Below the pieces are notes generated by a model, which searched no databases, was not told where the DNA came from, and saw nothing but the letters and a program-made list of their open reading frames with translations. From Scylla paramamosain (taxonomy: Eukaryota > Arthropoda > Malacostraca > Decapoda > Portunidae), in assembly GCF_035594125.1 (NCBI RefSeq), contig NC_087178.1:11002508-11066507 (forward strand): a stretch of 64,000 bases of DNA. Reading direction: 5' to 3'. A program made the position numbers and the translations under genes. This document shows, piece after piece, positions 15,201-27,718 of the stretch (the first letter of the stretch is position 1; the number at the start of each line of letters is the position of its first letter).

Positions 15201-17160
15201 CTTTGCATGAATTTTCGCGCTTTGGTACCTAACAATGTGAAAAACATTCATAGCAAACGTTTTTGTTCATGTTTTGTTCCTCCATATAGAGTGCTATTGA
15301 CGCATTTTAGAGTTTTTTGTACTTAAGAAGCTCAAAAACATTCACAAAACATGTTTCTCGTAATGTCCTTTCATTTCTCCATATAGGATGCTTTCCATGC
15401 ATTTTTGCGTTTTGGTAAATAACAATGTAAAACCACTCAAAAAGACGTTTTTGCCAATGTTTTTTTTTTTTTTTTCTTTTTCTCCTTACAAAGTGCTATT
15501 CACACATTTTATTGTAGTTCTGAAACACTTGTAATACACGTTTCTTGTAATATCGTTTGGTTTCCCATATCGGTGACTTTGCTTGCATTTTTGCGTTTTT
15601 GTACGTAAGAACCTGAAAAACACTGAATATTCACGTTTAATTTTGTTTTATTCTGTTTATTTTTCTCCGTAAAGGATATTTTGCGTGCGTTTTAACGTTA
15701 TGGTACGTAAGATGAAAAATACTCAAAAGACAAGTTTTTGGTAATTTTCTTTTGTATTCCATTATAGATTGCTTTTAAATCATCTTAGCGTTTTGTGCAT
15801 AGACCGCTGAGAAATAATAAAAAGTAATTAGTTTCTCTATAAAAAAAAGTGTTTTCATACATTTTTCCGTTTTGGTACCGAATAATGTGAAAGACGTAAA
15901 AAAACACTTTTTGGAAAGTTGTTCACTTTCTTCATATAGAATGCTGTTCATTCGTTTTTTTACGTTTCTTTGATAATTACGTTCTATTTCACCATATAGT
16001 GTAATTGGAATGCATTTTGCTGTTTTTATTGCTAACAAGCTACACATAGGGTTCTTTCCATGCTCATTAGCGTTTTAGTGCCTAGTACACTCATAAACAC
16101 TCAGAAGACGCGTTCTTGGAAATCTCGTTTCCTTCCCATATATATAGGGATCTTTGCTTGCATTTTTGCGATTTGGTACATAATGTGGAATACAATCAAA
16201 ATACACGTTTTTGGTAATGGTGATCTCATCTATATAGACTGTTATTCATGCATTTCTTTGTTTTGGTCCCTAATAAGCTCAACAATTCTAATAATACACG
16301 TATTCCCATTAAAGGTACATTGCATGCATTTTGGCATTTTACTACTTAGCAATATTTAAAACAATCAATACTTGTTCTAGATAGTGTTATTCTGTTCCTC
16401 CATAAAAGATGGTACGTAAGTAGCTCAAAAACAGTGAAACGAGACGTTTTTGGTAATGTTTTGTTTCCATGTAAAAGATGCTTTCCATGCTTTTTAGCTT
16501 TTTCGTGGCTAGCTTGCTCATAAACACTTAAAAAAAAAAAACATGTTGCTGAAAATATCGTTCCCTTGTTCATGTAAGTTCGCATTTATGTGTTCTAGCG
16601 TTTTGGCACTTATAAATCTCAAAGACAATCATATTAGACGTTTTACTTAGTGTTCTTTCGTTTTCGAGTACTTTCCATGCATTATGATAGTTTTCTACGT
16701 AACAAGCTCAAAAACACTGAAAATTCACGTTTTGGTAGTTATACTATTTCTCTCTAAAGGGTGTTTTTGCCTGCGATTTAGCGTTTTTGTATGTAATTTG
16801 CTTAAAAACACTGAAAAGATACGTTTTTGGTAATGCTGTTTTGTTTTTCCAATATAGGTTATTTCCAATGCTTTTTGATGCTTAGCGTTTTGGTGCCTAA
16901 CACGTTCATAAACACTCAACAAAAAACATTTATTGAAATGTCCATTCCTTTCAATATATCCGGTGCTTTTCGTTGATATTGGCTTTTTCGTACTTAATGA
17001 TGCGAAATACACTCAAAATACATATTTTTGGTGATGTTGTTCTGTTTCTCCATATGAAGAGCTGTTGCGTTTTAGCGTTTTGGTACTTAAGAAACTCAAA
17101 AACACTGATAATTCACGTTTATGGCAATGCTTTTTCGTTTCCCATATAGGTTATTTTTTT

Positions 17161-17767
17161 ATGTATTTTGGCGTTTTCGTACGTAACAAGCTCAACAAAT
17201 TTTTTTTTTCTTTTTTTGCAATGTTACTCTGATTCTCCATAAACTTTGTTTATATGGGTTTTAGCTATTTGTTACGTAAGTAATTCAAAATAACGACACT
17301 TTTTTGGTATTATTTTGTTTTCCATTAATACATTACTCTCCATGATTTTTAGCTTTCTATTGTCTAACATGAATAAATACACATAAAAGATACATTTCTT
17401 GTAATGTCGTTTTTTTTTCCTATTTAGAGGACTGCATGCATTTTGTCGTTTTTTTTTTTTTTTTTTTTTTTTTTATGTATTTAGCGTTTTCGTACGTAAC
17501 AAGCTCAAAATGTTTTTTTTTTCTTTTTTTGCAATGTTACTCTGATTCTCCATAAACTCTGTTTTGTATGGGTTTTAGCTATTTGTTACGTAAGTAATTA
17601 AAAATAACGACACTTTTTTGGTATTATTTTGTTTTCCTCTAATATATTGCTTTCCATGATTTTTAGCTTTCTATTGTCTAACATGCACAAATACACTTAA
17701 AAGATACATTTCTTGTAATGTCGTTTTGTTTTCCTATTTAGAGGACTGCATGCATTTTGTCGTTTTG
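17161..17767 (+). repeat. Local tandem duplication, about 314-bp period
   Basis: Copy 1 is 17161-17474 and copy 2 is 17475 to about 17767. Both contain 'gcaatgttactctgattctc' and 'aataacgacactttttt'. The junction is a run of 26 T (17449-17474). Units 1 and 3 have a single copy. Confidence 0.9.
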
Positions 17768-20700
17768 GTACCTAAAACTGTAAAAAAAAAAAAAAAAATA
17801 AAAAGATCAAAATGTGCGTATTTGGAAATGTTGTTTCTCCATATGGAGTGTTTTTAACGAGTTTTCGCGTTTTGTTACCTAAGAAGCTCAAAAACACTTC
17901 TTCTATATGTTTCATATAATATCCTTTAATTTTTCCATAAAGGTTACTTTGCATGCATTTTGGCGTTTTTCCACGCAACAAGCTCAAAAACGGTCAAAAT
18001 GCTTTTTTTTTTTGTAATGTTATTCTGTTTCTCCATAAAAGGTATTTTGTGTGTGTTTTACCGTTTGGTACGTAACTAGTTCAAAATATCTCAAAAGACA
18101 CTTTTTTGGGGGATATTATTTTCCCTTACGGGGAGCTTTCCTTGCTTTTTAAGATTTTTGATGCCTAACATGCCTATAAACACTTAAAAAAAAAAAACAG
18201 ATTTTTGGAAATATCTTTTTGTTTCACCATAGAGGGTGCTTTCCATGCATTTTGGCATTTTGGTACATAACTGTGAAAAACACTGAGAGTATACATTTTT
18301 AGTGATGTAGTATTGCTCCTTATAGAGTGCTATTCTTGCCTTTTAACGTATTGGTATCTAAGAAGCTAAAATAAAAAAAAATATTCAACATACACCACTC
18401 ACGTAATGTTCTTTTATTTCTCATGTAGTGTTCTTTACATTTTGGTGGTATTGTACGTAACAAGCTCAAAAACAATCAAAACACACGTTTTTGTTAAATC
18501 ATTGTGTTTTTCTAGAAAGGATTTTTTTACATGCCCTTTAGCGTTTGGGTAAGTACCAAAGAAACACTGTAAAAATACTTTTTTGTTAGTTTGTTATTTT
18601 TCATATAGTGTGCTTTCATGCTTTTTATCGTTATGGTTCCTAACACACACCAAAAGACACTTTAATGACTTGATTCTTGAAATGTGATTTCAATTTACCA
18701 TAGAAAGAGATTTGCATGTATTTTGACATTGAGGTAGTTAACAATGTGAAAAACAGTCAAAATACACGTTTTTTGTTTTTTTGGTTCTCCATATAAAGTG
18801 TTATTCTTGGGTCTTAGCGTTTTGGTACCTAAAAAGCTCAAATGCACTCATAATGTTTGGTTTCCCTATATTATGTTTAGGTGCCTAAGATGCTCATAAA
18901 CACTCAACAACAAGTTTTTTTTGGAAATATCTTTTATTTTCCCAATATATGTTGCTTTACATACATTTTGGCATTTTGGTACCTAACAATTACAAAAAAA
19001 AGGAAACACTGAATATGAACTTTTATGATAATGTTGTTCTGTTTCTCAATGGAGATCCTATTAATGCTATTAAAGCGTTTTTCGCATTTTGGTACTTAAG
19101 AAGCTCAAAAATACTTTTGATAAACGTTTCTTGTAATGTCGTTTCGTTATTCTATATAGGGTACTTTGCATGAATTTAAGCGTTTTCCTACTTAACAATG
19201 TGAATAACACTCAAAACACACGTTTTTGGTGATGTTGTTTTATTTCTATATATAGAGTGCTATTCACTTGTTTTAGCGTTTTGTTAACTGAGCAGGTCAC
19301 ATTGATAATCTGCGCTTCTGGTAATATCGTTTTATTCTATTACATAGGGTACTTTGCATGCTTTTTGCTATTTTTTTTTTACCAAACAAGCTCAAAGAAC
19401 ACTCAAAGTACACTTTTTATGCTATTTTTTTCTCTAGAGTGGGTGTTTTGTATGTGTTCTATGATTTTGGTACGTAAGATACTCAAAATCACAAAAAAAA
19501 TGCAACTTTTTTTGATAATGTTCTTCTGCATTCCAAAATAGTGCTCTTACTATGCATTTTAGCTTTTTGGTGATGAAAACACGCAAAAACAATAAAAAAA
19601 GACGCGTTTCTGGTAATGTCGTTCTGTTTCTCCATATAGAGTGATTGGCATGCAATTTAACATTACATGAAAAACACTCAAAATGCAGATTTTCGGTAAT
19701 GTTGTTATTCTCCTTGTTCATAAAAGGTATTTTTCCAAGCGTTTTAACGTTTTGATAATGAAGAAGTTTAGAGACACTCTAAAAACACATTTTTGGTAAT
19801 GTTATTTTGTATTCCCTTATAGGGTGTTTGCCATGCTTTTTAGCGTTTTGTTCCCTAAAACGATGAAAAACAGAAAAAAGGAACGTTTCTACTATTATCG
19901 TTTCGTTTCCCAATAAAAAGATATTTCTATGCATTTTGGCGTTTTGTTTCATAATAATGAGAAAAACACCCGAAACACGTTATTTTTTTTTTTTATAATG
20001 TTCTGTTACTACATAACAGTGCTATTCACGCATTTTAGCGTTTTGTTACCTAAGGTCAATAACACTCATAAAAAATGGTCTCTGATTTGGTTTCACCATA
20101 TGGGGTAATTTGGACGCATTTTGCCGTTTTTCTTTCTAACAAGCTCAAAATGATTCAAAATACATTTTTGTGATAATGTTATTCTGTTTATACATAACGG
20201 GTGTTTCACATGTGTTTTTTTTTCTTCGGTTTCATACGAAAGAAGCTCATCAAACAACAATTTTGGTAATATTAGTTTCCATATAGTGTTATTCATGTGG
20301 TTTTTTTTTGTTTTGTTTTTTTTTTGTGTGTGTGTGTGTTTTGGAACCTAAGAAGCAAAAAAAAAAAAAAAGTTTCTGGAAGTATGGTTTTATTTCCCAT
20401 GATTTTTAGCATTTTGGTATCTAACACACTCAAAAGCATTTAAAACACACGTGTTTTGGTAATGTTACGTTTCCCGATATAGAATGGTTTTATTACATTT
20501 TTACGATTCTGTACCTAACAATGTGAAAACACTGAAAATGCACGTTTTGGTTTTTTATATTTCTCCATATAGAGTGTTATTCACGCAATTTTCCGTTCCG
20601 GTAGCTAAGAAGCACAAAAACACTTATTATGCACCTGTCTCATAAAATCCTTTTATTTCCAAATATAGAGTGATTTGCATGCTTTTAGGTGTTTTGGTAC

Positions 20701-21210
20701 CTAACGAGCTCAAACAATATACGTTTTTGGTAACGTTGCTCTATATTTTTTCAAATCACATGCATTGCATAGTGCTTTGGTACATAAAGTGAAAACACTA
20801 AAAAAGCACGTTTTTTTGGTAATGTTTTTCTGGGTCTCTATATAAAAGGTTTTTCACGCGATTTATTATTCAAGTACCTAAGAAGCTCAGAAAAACTCAT
20901 TATACACATGTCTCATGATATCCTTTCGTTTCCTAATACAGAGTACTTTTGCATACATTTTGGAGTTTTTGTAAGGAAGAAGTTGAAAAACAATCAAAAT
21001 CTCTGGTTTTGGTAATATTCTGTTTGTACGTAAAGGTTCTTTTGTATGTGTTTCACCTTTTTTGTATGGAAGAGGCTTAAAAACACTCAAAATACACTTT
21101 TCTTTTTTTAATGTTGATTTGTATCCCCATATAGGGTGCTTCCCATAGTTTTTTAACATTTTGATGCATAACACTTTCAAAAATACCCAAAAGACACTTT
21201 ACTGATAACT

Positions 21211-21330
<120 letters not shown>

Positions 21331-24300
21331 TTTACCAATACAAAGTGCTTTGCATACATTAGGGGTTTTAGTACCAAACTATATGAAAACACTCAAAACA
21401 CACAGTTTTAATCGTATTCTATTATTTCTGCATATAGTGTGCTATTCACACGTTTTTGCGTTTTGGTATCATAGCACCTCGAAAACGATAAATTTTTAGC
21501 GAAATCGTTTTATTCATATGATATTCACAATTTTGGGAACAAAAACGCTCAAAAACACATAAAAGACATGTTTGTCGTTATGAGGTTTCGTTTCCCCATA
21601 TAGTGTGCTTTGCATGCATTTTAGCATTTTCGTATCTAACAATATGATAAACACTCAAAATAATCGTTTTTGGTAATATTGTTCTGTTTCTCCACATAGA
21701 GTGCTATTCGCGCGTTTTAGACTTTTGCTACCTAAGAAGGTCAAAACACTTACAAAACACGTTTCTCGTAATGTCCTTTCTTTTCTCCATATAGTGTGCT
21801 TTGCTTTCATTTTGGTATTTTTCTACTTAACAATGTAAAAAAGAAAAGACACAGAACAACCGTTCTAGGTAATGTTGTTCTTTTTCTCCATATAAAGTGC
21901 TGATCACTTGTTTCAGTGTTTTGGTACCTAATACTTCCAGTATCATTTCCTTTCCCATATAGCGTATTTTGCATACATTTTGGCGTTTTAGTACGTAACA
22001 AACTCAAAAACACTGAAGATACACGTTTTTGGTAATGTTATTCTGTTTCTTAATAAAGGATGTTTTGCATGTATTTTAGAGTCTTCGTGAAACAAAAAAA
22101 CGCAAAAAAAATCACGTTTCTGATAATATTGTTTTATATTTCAATGAAGAGTGCATTCTATGCATTTTAGCATTTTGGTTCCTAAAACGCTGAAAAATCA
22201 CTGAAAAGGCAAGTGTCTGGTATATTCGTTTAGTTTCATCTTAAAAAGAGCTTTGCATGCAATTCTACCTTTTGGGGTCTAACATTGTTAAAAACAATAA
22301 GAACATTAATTTTTGGTGATCTAGTTCTGTCTCTCCATTTGAAGTGCGTTTCACGCGTTTTAGCGTTTTGAATTAAAACAAAACACTTATCATATATAGG
22401 CTTATCATATATATTAATGTTATTCTGTTTCTATGTAAAGGATGATTTTCATGCGTTTGAGCGTTTTGGTATGAAATATCCTTAAAAAACACACAATACA
22501 CATGTTTCTGTTAATGTTTTGTCAATGCTTTCTATGCTTTTTAGCGTTATGGTGCCTAAAACTATATATATAAAAAAAACCTCAAAAGGCGCGTTCTGGT
22601 AATGGCTTTTCATTTCATATAAAGAGTGCTTTGAAAGCATTGAAGCGTTTTGGTACTTATTAATACGAAAAACAGTAAAAATAGAAGTTTTTCGTAACGT
22701 TGTTTTGTTTTTGTCTACAATTAAAAAAAAAACATGTTTCTGATAATGTAGTTAAAATGTGAAAAACATTCAAAACAAACGTTTTTTTTTATGTTTTGTT
22801 CCTTCATATAGAGTGCTATTGACGCATTTTAGAATTTTTTGTACTTAAGAAGCTCAAAAACATTCACAAAACATGTTTCTCGCAATGTCCTTTCATTTCT
22901 CTATATAGGATGCTTTCCATGCATTTTTGCGTTTTGGTAAATAACAATATAAAAATAATCAAAAAGACGTTTTTGACAATATTTTTTTTTCTTTTTCTCC
23001 TTATAAAGAGCTATTCATACGTTTTACTGTAGTTCTGAAACACTTGTAATACAAGTTTCTTGTAATATCTTTTGGTTTCCATATCGGTGGCTTTGCTTGC
23101 ATTTTGGCATTTTTGTACGTAACAACCTCAAAAACACTGAATATGCACGTTTAATTTTGTTTTATTCTGTTTATGTTTCTCCGTAAAGGATATTTTGCGT
23201 GCATTTTAGCGTTATTGTACGTAAGATGAAAAATACTCAAAAGACAAGTTTTTGGTAATTTTGTTTTGTATTCCAATATAGATTGCTTCTAATTCATCTG
23301 AGCGTTTTGTGCATAGACCGCTGAAAAATACTGAAAAGTAATTAGTTTCTCTATAAAAAGTGTTTTCATACATTTTGGCGTTTTGGTACCTAACAATGTG
23401 AAAAAAATTAAAAAAACACATTTTTGGGAAAGTTGTTCACTTTCTTCATATAGAATGCTGTTCATTCGTTTTTTGCGTTTCGTTACCTACTTTTCTTTGA
23501 TAATTACGGTTTGTTTCACCATATAGTGTAATTGGAATGCATTTTGCTGTTTTTATAGCTAACAAGCTACACATAGGGTTCTTTCCATGCTCATTAGCGT
23601 TTTAGTACCTAGTACACTCATAAACACTCAGAAGACGCGTTCATGGAAATCTCGTTTCCTTCCCATATATAGGGAGCTTTCCTTGCATTTTTGCGATTTG
23701 GTACATAATGTGGAATACACTCAAAGTACACGTTTTTGGTAACGTTGATATCATCTATATAGTGTTATTCATGCATTTCATTGTTTTGGTACCTAATAAG
23801 CTCAACATTTTTAATAACACACGTATTCCCATTAAAGGTACATTGCATGCATTTTGGCATTTTACTACTTAGCAATATTTAAAACAATCAATACTTGTAT
23901 TTGATAGTGTTATTCTGTTCTTCCATAAAAGATGGTACGTAAGTAGCTCAAAAACATTGAAACGAGACGTTTTTGGTAATGTTTTGTTCCCATGTATAAG
24001 ATGCTTTCCATGCTTTTTAGCTTTTTCGTGGCTAGCACGCTCATAAACACTTAAAAAAAAAAAAATGTTTCTGAAAATGTCGTTCCCATGTTCATGTAAG
24101 TTCCTATTTATGTGTTCTAGCGTTTTGGCACTTATGAATCTCAAAGACAATCATATAAGACGTTTTTCTTAGTGTCTTTTCGTTTTCGAGTACTTTCCAT
24201 GCATTATAGTAGTTTTCTTCGTAACAAGCTCAAAAACTCTGAAAATTAACGTTTTGCTAAAGTTATGCTATTTCTCTCTAAAGGGTATTTTGCCTGCGTT

Positions 24301-26360
24301 TTAGTGTTTGGTATGTAATTTGCTTAAAAACACTGAAAAGATACGTTATTGGTAATGCTGTTTATTTTTTCCAATATAGGTTATTTCCAGTGTTTTTTTA
24401 TGCTTAGCGTTTTGGTGCCTAACACGTTCATAAACACTCAACAGATACATTTATTGAAATGTCCATTCCTTTCAATATATACGGGGCTTTTCGTGGATAT
24501 TGGCTTTTTCGTACTTAATGATGCGAAATACACTCAAAATACATATTTTTGGTGATGTTGTTCTGTTTCTCCATATGAAGAGCTGTTGATGCGTTTTAGC
24601 GTTTTGGTACTTAAGAAACTCAAAAACACTGATGATACACCTTTATCGTAATGCCTTTTCGTTTCCTCATATAAGTAACAAGCTCAAAATGCTTTTTTTT
24701 TTGGGGGGGGGGAAAGTTACTCTGATTCTCCATAAACTCTGTTTTGTATACGTTTTAGCTATTTGTTACGTAAGTAATTCTGAATAACAACACTTTTTTG
24801 GTATTATTTTGTTTTCTTCTAATATATTCCTTTCCATGATTTTTAGCATTCTATTGTCTAACATGCACAAATACATTTAAAAGATACGTTTTTTGTAATG
24901 TCGTTTTGTTTTCCTATTTAGAGGACTGCGTGCATTTTGTCGTTTTGGTACCTAAAGCTGTAAAAAAAAAATAAATAAATAAATAAAAATAACTCAAAAT
25001 GTGCGTATTTGGAAATGTTCTGTTTCTCCATATGGAGTGTTGTTAACGAGTTTTCACGTTTTGGTACCTAAGAAGCTCAAAAACACTCCTACTACACGTT
25101 TCACATAATATCCTTTAATTTTCCCATAAATGTTACTTTTCATGCATTTTGGCGTTTTTGCACGCAACAAGCTCAAAAACGGTCAAAATACTTGTTTTTT
25201 GTAATGTTATTTTGTTTTTCCATAAAAGGTATTTTGTGTGCATTTTACCGTTTGGTACGTAAGTAGTTCAAAATATCTCAAAAGACACATTTTTCGGGGA
25301 TATTATTTTCTCTTACGGGGAGCTTTCCCTGCTTTTTAGCGTTTTGATGCCTAACATGCCCATAAACACTTAAAAAAAAAACATATTTCTGGAAATATCT
25401 TTTTGTTTCACCATAGAGGGTGCTATCCATGCATTTTGGCATTTTGGTAGATAACAATGTGAAAACACGGAGAATATACATTTATAGTGATGTAGTATTT
25501 CTCCATATAGAGTGCTATTCTTGCCTTTTACCGTATTGGTATCTAAGAAGCTAAAAAAAAAATAAATAAAACAATAAGAAAATAAAATATATGTCTCACG
25601 TAATGTTCTTTTATTTTTCATGTAGTGTTCTTTACATTTTGGTGGTTTTGTACGTAACAAGCTCAAAAACACTCAAAACACACGGTTTTGTTAAATCATT
25701 GTGTTTTCTAGAAAGGATGTTTTACATGTCTTTTAGCGTTTGGGTAAGTACCAAAGAAACACTGTAAAAATACGTTTTTGGTAGTTTGTTATTTTCCATA
25801 TAGGGTGCTTTCATGCTTTTTATCGTTATGGTTCCTAACACACTCCAAAAGACACTTAAATGACATGATTCTTGAAATGTGATTTCAATTTACCTTAGAA
25901 AGAGGTTTGCATGTATTTTGGCATTGAGGTAGTTAACAATGTTGAAAACAGTCAAAATACACGTTTTATGGTAATGTTGTTGTTTCTCCATATAAAGTGT
26001 TATTCATGAGTCTTCGCGTTTGGTACCTAAAAAGCTCAAATGCACTCAAAATGTTTGGTTTCCCTATATTATGTTTAGGTGCCTAAGATGCTCATAAACA
26101 CTCAAAAACAAGTTTTATGGATATATCTTTTATTTTCCCAATATATGTTGCTTTACATGCATTTTGGCATTTTAGTACCTAACAATTAGAAAAAAGAAAA
26201 CACTGAATATGAACGTTTATGATAATGTTGTTCTGTTTCTCAATGGAGATCCTATTAATGCTATTGAAGCGTTTTTCGCATTTTGGTACTTAAGAAGCTC
26301 AAAAATACTTTTGATAAACGTTTCTTGTAATGTCGTTTCGTTATTCTATATAGGGTACTT

Positions 26361-26470
26361 TTGGCATTGAGGTAGTTACCAATGTGAAAAACAGTCAAAA
26401 TACACGTTTTATGGTAATGTTGTTGTTTCTCCATATAAAGTTTATTCATGAGTCTTAGCGTTTGGTACCT
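26361..26470 (+). repeat. Templated patch copied from 25918-26028
   Basis: A 110-bp segment starting 'ttggcattgaggtagttacc' and ending 'tttggtacct' replaces about 11 bp expected between 'tagggtactt' and 'aagcgttttcc'. It is nearly identical to the satellite 443 bp upstream, and units 1 and 2 lack it. Confidence 0.88.
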
Positions 26471-26742
26471 TTAAGCGTTTTCCTATTTAACAATGTGAAT
26501 AACACTCAAAACACACGTTTTTGGTGATGTTGTTTTATTTCTATATATAGAGTGCTATTCATTCGTTTTAGCGTTTTGTTAACTGAGGAGGTCACATTCA
26601 TAATCTGTGCTTCTGGTAATATCGTTTTATTCTATTACAAGCATGCATTTTGCTGTTTTTTTTTTTTTTTACCTAACAAGCTCAAAAACACTCAAAGTAC
26701 ACTTTTTATGCTATTTTTTCTCTATACTGGTTGTTTTGCATG

Positions 26743-27718
26743 CGTTCTATGATTTTGGTACGTAAGATACTCAAAAACACAAAAAAATGCACCTTTTCTT
26801 GATAATGTTCTTCTGCATTCCAAAATAATGCTCTTTCTATGCATTTTAGCCTTTTGGTGCTTAAAACACGCAAAAACAATAAAAAAGACGCGTTTCTGGT
26901 AATGGCGTTCTATTTTCCCATATAGAGTGATTGGCATGCATTTTAGCGTCTTAGTAATAATTAAGTGAAAAACACTCAAAATACATATTTTCCGTAATGT
27001 CGTTATTCTCCTTGTTCATAAAAGGTATTTTTCCAAGCGTTTTAACGTTTTGATAATGAAGAACACATTTTTGGTAATGTTATTTTGTATTCCCATATAC
27101 GGTGTTTCTCATGATTTTTAGCCTATTGTTCCCTAAAACGATGAAAAACAGAAAAAAAGCCACCTTTCTACTATTGTCGTTTCGTTTCCCAATAAAAAGA
27201 TATTTCTATGCATTTTGGCGTTTTGGTACCTAACAATGAGAAAAACACCCGCAACACGTTTTTTTTTTTTTTTCTATAATGTTCTGTTACTACATATAGA
27301 GTGCTATTCACGCGTTTTAGCGTTTTGTTACCTAAGGTCAATAACACTCATAAAAAACGTCTCTGATTTTGTTTCACCATATCGGGTAATTTGGACGTAT
27401 TTTGCCGTTTTTCTTTCGAACAAGCTCAAAATTATTGAAAATACATTTTTGTGGTAATGTTATTCTGTTAATCCATAACGGGTGTTTCACCTGCGTTTTT
27501 TTTTTCGGTTTTATACGAAAGAAGCTCCTAAAACATCAATTTTGGTAAAGTTGGTTTCCATATAGAGTGTTATTCATGCGTTTTTGTGTGTGTGTGTGTT
27601 TTGGAACCTAAGAAGCAAAAAAAAAAAAAAAAAAAAAAAGATTCTGGAAGTATGGTTTTATTTCCCATAATTTTTAGCATTTTGGTATCTAACACACTGA
27701 AAAGCATTTAAAACACAC
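26743..27718 (+). repeat. Macro-repeat unit 4, partial (about 1 kb)
   Basis: Starts with the same 'cgttctatgattttggtacg' landmark as the other units. It follows unit 1 to about the equivalent of 4500, where 'aaaacacac' is followed by unrelated satellite variants. About 35 bp of monomer present in units 1-3 after the 'gataatgaagaa' motif is missing near 27062. This is the right-hand edge of the macro-repeat. Confidence 0.8.

Larger units (their letters stand above)
11401..19454 (+). repeat. Macro-repeat unit 2 (about 8.05 kb)
   Basis: Second copy of the macro-unit, collinear with 3501-11400. It differs by an internal loss of about 150 bp near 14576 (between 'aatgcaaactttccattta' and 'ttgtaatgtcctttcattt'), by an extra 314-bp tandem duplication at 17161-17767, and by longer T/TG tracts at 12251-12293. 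Landmarks equivalent to unit 1 include the 'aataacgacacttttttgg' monomer at about 17285 and 'ttaactgagcaggtcac' at about 19285. No gene seen. Confidence 0.85.
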
